A stretch of 5,580 nucleotides of DNA, taken from Pseudonocardiales bacterium. GTDB lineage: Bacteria > Actinomycetota > Actinomycetes > Mycobacteriales > Jatrophihabitantaceae. The stretch spans positions 1-5,580 of the forward strand of contig JAVEEO010000463.1 of NCBI GenBank assembly GCA_030840415.1, written 5' to 3'. The notes beneath the pieces are model-generated. The model had not been told where the DNA came from. It saw nothing but the letters and a program-made list of their open reading frames with translations, and did not search any database. Position 1 is the first letter of the stretch; each line of letters begins with the position of its first letter. Of this stretch, positions 1-5,012 are shown in pieces. The position numbers and the translations under genes were made by a program.

Positions 1-923
1 TGCGTGGAGCGGCGGGTTGTCGGTGGCGACGCCAGGTCGTGCTGCTCCTGATGGCGTCGGCGCTCGGACTCGCTGCCTGCAGCCAGCCACCCGATGACCA
101 CGAGTCGGCCGCCGACCCGGTGATCGCGGCCGCCGGTGACATCGCCTGCGAGCCCGGTGGTCAGGTCACCGCCCGAACCTGCCAGCAGCGGGCAACGTCG
201 GACCTGCTGCTGCAGCGACCGCTGGCGGCCGTGCTGACGCTCGGCGACGAGCAGTACGTGCAGGGGCGGTTGAAGAACTTCCAAACCCAGTACGGGCCTA
301 CCTGGGGCCGGGTGCTGTCCATCACGCACCCGGCGCCGGGCAATCACGAGTACCAGTCGGGAGGCGACGGCTTCTTCCAGTACTTCGGTGCGGCAGCTGG
401 AGATCCACGGCATCCGTACTACAGCTTCGACGTGGGTGCGTGGCACGTGATCGCGCTCAACAGCGAGTGCGCGAGCGCCGGCGGTTGCGACAGGGGGTCG
501 GCGCAGGAGCGCTGGTTGCGCAGCGACCTGCGAGCGCATCCGGCACTGTGCACCCTGGCGTTCTGGCACCAGCCGCGCTTCAGCTCCGGCGGGCACGGCA
601 GCGACGTCGCCTACCAGGCTTTCTGGGAGGACCTCTACGCCGCGGGCGCCGACCTGGTCCTCAACGGCCATGATCACGACTATGAGCGCTTCGCTCCGCA
701 AACGCCGAGCGGTAAAGCCGCCGCGAACGGGATCCGAGAGTTCGTGGTGGGAACCGGCGGCAAGAACGTGATTGCCCTGCATGCCCCGAAGGCGAACAGC
801 GAGGTCGGCGCTGCCACCTTCGGGGTGCTGGAGCTGACGCTGCACCCGAGCGCCTACGACTGGCGATTCGTTCCGATTGCCGGCTCGAGCTTCACCGATC
901 GCGGTCACGCCGAATGCCACTAG
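1..923 (+). CDS. Secreted PAP-like metallophosphoesterase, lipoprotein (5' end probably outside window)
   Basis: Predicted extracytoplasmic phosphomonoesterase or phosphodiesterase of the calcineurin-like superfamily, closest in motifs to purple acid phosphatases. Numbering from the first in-window start (GTG at 39), the dinuclear metal motifs are GDIAC (D34), LGDEQY (D70, with Y73 where PAPs have their iron-binding tyrosine), GNHEY (N102, H103), FWHQP (H177) and GHDHDYER (H211, H213). The first motif lacks the GDxH histidine of ordinary calcineurin-like enzymes. A hydrophobic stretch ends in a lipobox, LAAC (C14). Six further cysteines (37, 48, 144, 150, 171, 293) suit disulfides after export. 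The GTG-39 start leaves the signal peptide without positive charge and has no convincing ribosome site. The frame stays open to the left edge and reads arginine-rich (RWRRQ) just upstream, so the true start probably lies outside the window. The C-terminus is complete. It is a paralogue of the gene at 1952-3028. The substrate is unknown. Confidence 0.88.
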   Translation, partial: RGAAGCRWRRQVVLLLMASALGLAACSQPPDDHESAADPVIAAAGDIACEPGGQVTARTCQQRATSDLLLQRPLAAVLTLGDEQYVQGRLKNFQTQYGPTWGRVLSITHPAPGNHEYQSGGDGFFQYFGAAAGDPRHPYYSFDVGAWHVIALNSECASAGGCDRGSAQERWLRSDLRAHPALCTLAFWHQPRFSSGGHGSDVAYQAFWEDLYAAGADLVLNGHDHDYERFAPQTPSGKAAANGIREFVVGTGGKNVIALHAPKANSEVGAATFGVLELTLHPSAYDWRFVPIAGSSFTDRGHAECH

Positions 924-926
924 GCA

Positions 927-1805
927 CTACGAGCGCTGAGGTCCGCACTGCACGCCCGCGTTGATGCAGTCCCGGGTCAACCTGTCCATCGCGGCCTGGT
1001 TCCAGGTGTTCCAGAAGTCGGCGTGCGCGGTGAGATACGAACCGGACGACAGCGTGATCTGGGTTCCGTCGAGGATCGGATAGCCGTAATCCTCGGTCAC
1101 TCGTGGGATCGCGACCGGATGCGATGCCGGGCAGGCGCCGTTGTGGCTGTAGGCCAGATGGCTCTTGTGGTCGGCGGAATCCAGGTGCACGCCGTCCCAA
1201 CAGTTCGGGAAGAAGAAGTGCAGCACGACCTTCTGGCCTACCTTGCACGAGATCGGGTGGGAGTAGAGCGTCTGGCCCTGCACGCCGCAGTTCCAGCCCA
1301 CCACGGTGGTCGGCTGTGGGCTGGTCGCCTTCGCGTTGCCGGCGATCATCTTCAGTCCCGCCGGCACCGGCCGGATCTTGGCGATCGCGCTGACGTTGCC
1401 CGCCCGGTAGTAGGCGTGCAGGCGATCCGGGTGCACGGTGCGCCCGTGGCTGGACAGCACCGGCGTCCAATACGCCGCCGTGTCGGCGGTCAGTTGGCAG
1501 TTGCTCTTGCTCGCCCGCAACTGGGTGGCGGTCGAGGTCGCGGTGGTCGCGGTGTTGCCGGCGAAGTCGTGCAAGTGCATTGCCGCACCCGGCATGCCGG
1601 GATTGACGATGGGATCGTCCTGGGCCGTATGGCTGTAGAAGCAGAAGACCTCGAAGCCGGGGATCACCTGGGCCGAGGCCGGCCCGGCAGGAGCGAGGAG
1701 CATCGCGCCGACCAGCACCAGAACCGCCGTAATTACCTTGTGCAATCTAAACAAAACATGCCTCTCATCAGCAGACACCCGCTTGCCGAGCGCCGTCTCG
1801 GTCAC
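927..1805 (-). CDS. Secreted DUF1996 domain protein
   Basis: Exported protein made almost entirely of one DUF1996 domain, a family of unknown function found in fungi and actinomycetes, often in secreted proteins. From GTG 1805, a hydrophobic segment (about residues 24-42) leads to a good signal-peptidase site, PASA|Q after residue 45. Family hallmarks follow in order: DPIVNPG (64-70), HLHDFAGN (77-84), AAYWTPVL (110-117), the GLKMIAGN block (150-157), FPNCWDG (199-205), LDSADHKSH (208-216) and HADFWNTW near the end. The many His, Asp and Cys residues are typical of the family; no catalysis has been assigned. The start is uncertain. GTG 1805 has no clear ribosome site and gives a charged 20-residue extension. 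TTG at 1754 sits six bases after GAGAGG and would give a compact signal peptide beginning FRLHK; GTG 1778 is a third choice. It is convergent with the phosphoesterase at its left, with 3 bases between stops, and probably transcribed from its own promoter. Confidence 0.9.
   Translation of the reverse strand: MTETALGKRVSADERHVLFRLHKVITAVLVLVGAMLLAPAGPASAQVIPGFEVFCFYSHTAQDDPIVNPGMPGAAMHLHDFAGNTATTATSTATQLRASKSNCQLTADTAAYWTPVLSSHGRTVHPDRLHAYYRAGNVSAIAKIRPVPAGLKMIAGNAKATSPQPTTVVGWNCGVQGQTLYSHPISCKVGQKVVLHFFFPNCWDGVHLDSADHKSHLAYSHNGACPASHPVAIPRVTEDYGYPILDGTQITLSSGSYLTAHADFWNTWNQAAMDRLTRDCINAGVQCGPQRS
1761..1766 (-). promoter_or_regulatory. Candidate ribosome binding site GAGAGG for an internal TTG start of the DUF1996 gene
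   Basis: On the minus strand GAGAGG is followed by six bases and then an in-frame TTG (1754-1752). Translation from there would begin FRLHK and run straight into the hydrophobic signal core. It is the only purine-rich Shine-Dalgarno-like hexamer near the three candidate starts (1805, 1778, 1754). TTG starts are used in actinomycetes but are less common than ATG or GTG, so this is a plausible alternative rather than a settled start. Confidence 0.4.
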
Positions 1806-1851
1806 TGTCGCAAGACGAGTGATTACACTAGGTAGTCAACCAGAGACCGTC
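1806..1851 (-). promoter_or_regulatory. Possible promoter/operator region of the DUF1996 gene
   Basis: This patch upstream of the DUF1996 gene is richer in A and T than the surrounding coding DNA. Read on the minus strand it holds TTGACT (1839-1834), like a -35 element, followed by TAGTGT/TGTAAT (1830-1822), like a -10. The spacing between them is far too short (6 bases) for one sigma-70-type promoter, so only the -10-like element with a degenerate -35 further upstream could work together. The -10-like bases lie inside AGTGTAATCACT (1829-1818), a 4-4-4 inverted repeat that could be a repressor site. A transcript starting near 1815 would leave about 60 bases before the TTG 1754 start. The assignment is by eye and weak. 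Confidence 0.3.
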
Positions 1852-1911
1852 GAGCGCCACGCCGGGCGGTTGCCGGCCCAGCCCGAATAGGCTGATGATC
1901 TAGTGCGATTC

Positions 1912-1951
1912 GCCTGCCGCTGCCCTGGCACACGCGGCCAGCCGGGCAGGC
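1912..1951 (-). terminator. Nested inverted repeat directly after the four-gene operon, candidate terminator
   Basis: Perfect 7-base arms (1912-1918 and 1945-1951) enclose a second perfect 5-base stem (1925-1929 with 1937-1941) with a 7-base loop, giving a two-tier, GC-rich hairpin. It begins immediately after the stop codon of the phosphoesterase gene, in the right place to end the minus-strand operon. No T-run follows, so it is not a classical intrinsic terminator; U-tract-poor terminators are reported in actinomycetes. In such GC-rich DNA, hairpins of this size also arise by chance. Confidence 0.35.
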
Positions 1952-3028
1952 TCAGTGGCAGGATTCCCGGCCGCTGTCGGAGAACGAGGAACCCACGGAC
2001 ACGAACCGCCAGGTGTACCCGGCTGGGGTGAGGGTCAGCGCGAGCACGCCGAACGCGGTGTTCTGGCGCACCTCGCTGCCGGGTGCGAAGCCCTCGAACT
2101 TTCGAAGGCCGACGCCACCGGTACCGACCACGAACTGGCGTACCCCTCGCGAGCTGTTGCGGTGCCCGTTCGCGTCGAGCCGGGCGAAGCGTTCGTAGTC
2201 GTGGTCGTGGCCGCTGAGCACGAGTTCGGCACCGGCCGCGCTGAGGTCTGTCCAGAACGCGTCGTAGGCCTTGTTGGAATGGTGGTCGCCGGAACTCCAG
2301 CGGGGCTCGTGCCAGGCGGCGAGCGTGCACCGCGAAGGGTGCGCGGCCAGGTCCGCGCGAAGCCACCTCTCCTGCTCAGAGCCGAAACCGCAGCCGCCCG
2401 GCACGTACTGGCATTGCGAGTTCAACACCACGATGTGCCAGCTGCCCAGGTCGAAGCTGTAGTACCCCTTCGCCGGATCCCCGGCAAGCGCACCGAAGTA
2501 CTTGAAGTACCCGGCGCCACCAGCCGTGAGGTACTCATGGTTTCCGATCACCGGATGGGTGATGTCCAGGAAGCGGCCCCAGGTCGGCCCGTAGGAGACC
2601 TGGAAACCGTACAAGGTCCCCCGCTGGTACTGGTTGTCGCCCAACGGCAGAACCGCGTCCGGGTGCAGCGCGCCCACCAGATCGCTGGTGGCCTTCTGCC
2701 TGCAGCCGGTCTGGTCACCCTCGAGGTCCTTGAACTTCTCATTGGCGGGATTGCACGCGATGTCACCGGCGGCGACGAGCAGAACCGACTCCGGCAAGGC
2801 GGTGTTCGCCGCCCGGCCGGACGTGGTCGCGGGCGCCGGGCTTGCGGGAGGAAGCCCACCGGGATCGCCCGCCAGGTCCGCAAGCCCGGTGGATCGGCGT
2901 CCGAGGCCGTAGCCGGCGAGGGCCGAAGTGACAACGGCCAGGCCGATCATCACGATCGTGAGCCGACGCCCGTTGACGCGCCGGGCCGGCCCGGTGGCTC
3001 GCCGGTCGCCGGCCCGAGCCGCCATCAC
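1952..3028 (-). CDS. Membrane-anchored PAP-like metallophosphoesterase
   Basis: Predicted surface phosphoesterase, last gene of the minus-strand operon. Residues 1-22 are Arg-rich and cytoplasmic-like. Residues 23-43 form one hydrophobic signal-anchor segment with no clear lipobox. A Pro/Ala/Thr-rich linker (about 55-80) leads to the catalytic domain: GDIAC (D89), LGDNQY (D131, Y134), GNHEY (N163, H164), AWHEP (H240) and GHDHDYER (H274, H276). This is the complete PAP-type metal set, again without the GDxH histidine. Six cysteines (92, 109, 206, 213, 234, 357) match one for one those in the plus-strand paralogue at 1-923, and both proteins end in Cys-His. The start is either GTG 3028 (4-base overlap with the upstream stop) or ATG 3025 (TGATG, 1-base overlap). 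Neither has a strong ribosome site, so translational coupling is likely. Its anchor resembles that of the protein at 4173-5012. The substrate is unknown. Confidence 0.88.
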   Translation of the reverse strand: MMAARAGDRRATGPARRVNGRRLTIVMIGLAVVTSALAGYGLGRRSTGLADLAGDPGGLPPASPAPATTSGRAANTALPESVLLVAAGDIACNPANEKFKDLEGDQTGCRQKATSDLVGALHPDAVLPLGDNQYQRGTLYGFQVSYGPTWGRFLDITHPVIGNHEYLTAGGAGYFKYFGALAGDPAKGYYSFDLGSWHIVVLNSQCQYVPGGCGFGSEQERWLRADLAAHPSRCTLAAWHEPRWSSGDHHSNKAYDAFWTDLSAAGAELVLSGHDHDYERFARLDANGHRNSSRGVRQFVVGTGGVGLRKFEGFAPGSEVRQNTAFGVLALTLTPAGYTWRFVSVGSSFSDSGRESCH

Positions 3029-4173
3029 GACCCGCCCGGGTACTCGGGCAGCGGCCTGAAGTACAGCAGTTCGCCGGCCTCCCTGGCGGCGGCACCCGTG
3101 CGCGGCAGGTACATCGTCGCGACCAGGCCGCGCTGCCCGGTCGGTAGTCGCAGCAGGCTCATCGTGGGATTGGCGAAGGACCGGCTGCCGCGCGGGGTCC
3201 TGATGTGCAGGCTGACCACGGTCCCCGGCGACGTCAGGAGCGCGAGATGCCAGAGCGGGTCGCGGCCGTCCTGTGCCTCCAGCACGGTCAGCGTCGTCGA
3301 GCCGAGCGCCAGCACGTCCCGGTCCCCGTGCTTGCCCAGCAGACCAGCCCTGGACAACGCGGTGTCCAGGGCCTCGTCAGGCCGGGCCATCCACGCGCTG
3401 AAGTCGGTCAGCTCACCACGCGCCTGCCGGTCCAGCCCCAGGTGGAGGTAGTGGAAGCCGACCTCGATGCGTGATTTCGCGACACCGGCGAACAGCCGTG
3501 CGGAATAGATGTTCGGCGTCCCTTCGGCTCCTCGGGTCGCCGCCGTCAGGGTGTGCGGCGTGTCGATGGTCCGGTCGGGGTGTGCGCCGAGAAGGGCAAC
3601 GAGGCTGGCATAGTGCCTGAAACGCAGCCAACGCCGTCCCGGCCCGGCCCCGTCGCCGTTGTCGGCCTCGACCGCCAGCACGAAGGAATGGTCGGGCAAC
3701 TGCGCCAGCGTGGGCTGCGATGCCCTCGAGTCCAGTTCGGCCTGGAAGGACCAGTGCAACAGGTCGGTGGACCGCGCCAGCCGAACCCGGAACTGCTCGG
3801 CCAGCAGGCAGTGGTACACACCGAGGTAGCCGTCCGGCGAGTCGATGATCTTCAAGGTCGCCATCGGGCATCCCAGATCGTCGTGCAGCCCGAACTTCGC
3901 GGTTGCCTGGCCGACGTTCTCCAGCGCGCCGGCGAGCCACGACACGCTGGGAGGCCGAGCAGGCGCCGCGGAGGCGGCCCGGGGCGACGGCGGGCTGCTG
4001 ATCGACCTGGTGGCACTGGATGCGGTGGGCGCCGAGCCGGAATGGCACGCGGTGACAGCCACCAGCACGGCCGCACCGAGCCAGTTCCGCCCGCGGGCGC
4101 ACAACTGGCTCCGGCGGGGATGAGGTCGGCGACCAGCTCTGCCGAGAATCGGCATCAGCATCGGCATCGGCAT
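3025..4173 (-). CDS. Predicted lipoprotein with five-bladed beta-propeller (glycosidase/sialidase-like) fold
   Basis: Exported protein of about 382 residues, not recognised as a named gene. From ATG 4173, an Arg-rich n-region and a hydrophobic core end in a lipobox, VTAC (C43), followed by a Ser/Ala/Pro linker to about residue 75. The rest has spaced blade-like motifs, each with a Pro followed by a beta-strand: GCPMATLKI (P103), SQPTLAQL (P154), EGTPNIYS (P220) and ANPTMSLL (P336), plus a less regular block near 285-300. RSTDLLHW (134-141) is the 'rStDl.hW' signature common in five-bladed glycosidase propellers such as GH43 and GH32. Catalytic acids could not be placed with confidence, so it may be a binding protein rather than an enzyme. 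The frame is open back to 4407, but that part overlaps the upstream gene and is low-complexity, so ATG 4173, which shares one base with the upstream stop, is preferred. TTG 4104, after GGAG, is an alternative and would give a short classic lipoprotein signal. Confidence 0.75.
   Translation of the reverse strand: MPMPMLMPILGRAGRRPHPRRSQLCARGRNWLGAAVLVAVTACHSGSAPTASSATRSISSPPSPRAASAAPARPPSVSWLAGALENVGQATAKFGLHDDLGCPMATLKIIDSPDGYLGVYHCLLAEQFRVRLARSTDLLHWSFQAELDSRASQPTLAQLPDHSFVLAVEADNGDGAGPGRRWLRFRHYASLVALLGAHPDRTIDTPHTLTAATRGAEGTPNIYSARLFAGVAKSRIEVGFHYLHLGLDRQARGELTDFSAWMARPDEALDTALSRAGLLGKHGDRDVLALGSTTLTVLEAQDGRDPLWHLALLTSPGTVVSLHIRTPRGSRSFANPTMSLLRLPTGQRGLVATMYLPRTGAAAREAGELLYFRPLPEYPGGS
4150..4173 (-). 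repeat. Four-unit hexanucleotide repeat with stacked ATG codons at a gene start
   Basis: On the minus strand four 6-base units (three ATGCCG, one ATGCTG in third place) run from the first base of the propeller lipoprotein gene and encode MPMPMLMP. Every unit begins with an in-frame ATG, so four start codons are available within 24 bases. The first overlaps the preceding stop as TGATG. Gain or loss of a unit would keep the frame and alter only the extreme N-terminus and the distance from the upstream stop. Confidence 0.85.
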
Positions 4174-5012
4174 CAGGTCTTGGTGACTTCGATCGCCGCT
4201 GCGGCCGATACCGACTGTCGGGACGGCGCGGCGTAGACGGTCAAGATGTAGGACGCCGGCACCTGGATCGCGACGAGGTGCAGCACGGCCATGCCGGTGG
4301 TATGGGTCATCGTCGCCTTCCAGCGAACTCCGACGCCGTCCTTCGTCGTCATTTCGGTGAACAGGCGAATCTCCGAGGCCGGGGTCCGGCGCCGGTCCTG
4401 CAACCACTGGGCGCGGATCGTCACATCGATCCGGCTGCCCACCGAGACCCGGCTCGGTGCGGTGACCGTGAGCTTCAGGCTTCGGCGCGGCCCAGGCCCC
4501 GCTTTCTCCGTCGACTGTCCGGCGAGCACGGTGGAGCCGGCGTGCAGTTCATCGATGTTGATGAAGTACGCCGGCAGCAACTGATGGGTCTTGGAGGCCT
4601 TGTCGAGGACCCAGGCTCCCCACGCGGTGATGTGACTGCCGACCGGTGGGATCACCACGCTTGCCTGGTCGGTGGCGATGACATCGGCCACGACCAGTCC
4701 ATTGTTCGCCCTTCCCAGATACGGCAGCAGCCTCGTGTCGGCAGCGATGGTGATCTTGAGGTCGTCGTAGGCCGACACCAGTCGCACGTTCTTGACCGTG
4801 CCGCTCTCCGACCCGCAGTTGCCCCGCACGACGAGCCGCCCGGGATCGTGCACGTGTGTCATCGGCGTGTCCCGGCAGGCGACGACGTTGGGCAGCCACG
4901 GCGGCGCTGCCTGGTGTGACCGGTGGGTCAGCGAGAACCCGGTCAGCGCTGCGGTCATCGCGAGCAGTCCCACGATGAGAATGACCAACCGCCGGTCGAC
5001 CGTCCTGCTCAT
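4173..5012 (-). CDS. Membrane-anchored OB-fold-like plus Ig-like domain protein
   Basis: Uncharacterised exported protein of 279 residues. Residues 9-28 form a single hydrophobic anchor after RR, with no lipobox. About 44-153 resembles a small OB-fold-like domain found in many uncharacterised bacterial proteins. In it the order is a short strand opening with GTV (71-73), a D-D-L-K-I strand (83-87), a 'NNGLVVADVIATDQ' block (103-116), 'VVIPPVGSHITAWGAWVLD' (119-137), then the position where the family usually reads W-x-E-I-H-P. Here that last motif is HQLLP (143-147), so the conserved Glu and His are lost. Residues about 173-277 look like an Ig-like beta sandwich, with alternating strands and no helices. 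No catalytic residues are evident; a binding or structural role is likelier. ATG 5012 overlaps the preceding gene's stop as ATGA, and the stop overlaps the next start as TGATG, so it is translationally coupled on both sides. The fold call is from motif memory, not a search. Confidence 0.75.
   Translation of the reverse strand: MSRTVDRRLVILIVGLLAMTAALTGFSLTHRSHQAAPPWLPNVVACRDTPMTHVHDPGRLVVRGNCGSESGTVKNVRLVSAYDDLKITIAADTRLLPYLGRANNGLVVADVIATDQASVVIPPVGSHITAWGAWVLDKASKTHQLLPAYFINIDELHAGSTVLAGQSTEKAGPGPRRSLKLTVTAPSRVSVGSRIDVTIRAQWLQDRRRTPASEIRLFTEMTTKDGVGVRWKATMTHTTGMAVLHLVAIQVPASYILTVYAAPSRQSVSAAAAIEVTKT

Noticed and set aside
1023..1835. Plus-strand open frame of 270 codons opposite the DUF1996 gene
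   Set aside because: DUF1996 hallmarks fix the coding strand as minus; this frame has no domain, signal peptide or ribosome site.
1834..1839. TTGACT as a -35 box paired with TGTAAT
   Set aside because: Only 6 bases separate the two elements, far below the 16-19 needed, so they cannot form one standard promoter.
1861..1894. Short hairpins (1861-1865 with 1873-1877; 1879-1883 with 1890-1894) as terminators or riboswitch
   Set aside because: Five-base stems are expected by chance at this GC content; no T-run or known riboswitch core is present.
1836..2366. Minus-strand frame of 176 codons overlapping the phosphoesterase 3' end and the gap
   Set aside because: It is Arg/Pro-rich and out of frame with the gene whose metal motifs are intact; it has no independent support.
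1955..3451. Long plus-strand open frame of 498 codons opposite the phosphoesterase and propeller genes
   Set aside because: It is the antisense of two genes with clear domains. The translation is rich in Arg, Gly, Val and Ala with no recognisable motif, which is typical of shadow frames in high-GC DNA.
3553..4236. Plus-strand frame of 227 codons opposite the propeller gene
   Set aside because: It is an antisense shadow with no motif; blade-like repeats and the lipobox support the minus strand.
4174..4407. N-terminal extension of the propeller lipoprotein (78 more codons)
   Set aside because: It overlaps the well-supported upstream gene completely, is low-complexity and charged, and would bury the lipoprotein signal in the middle of the protein.
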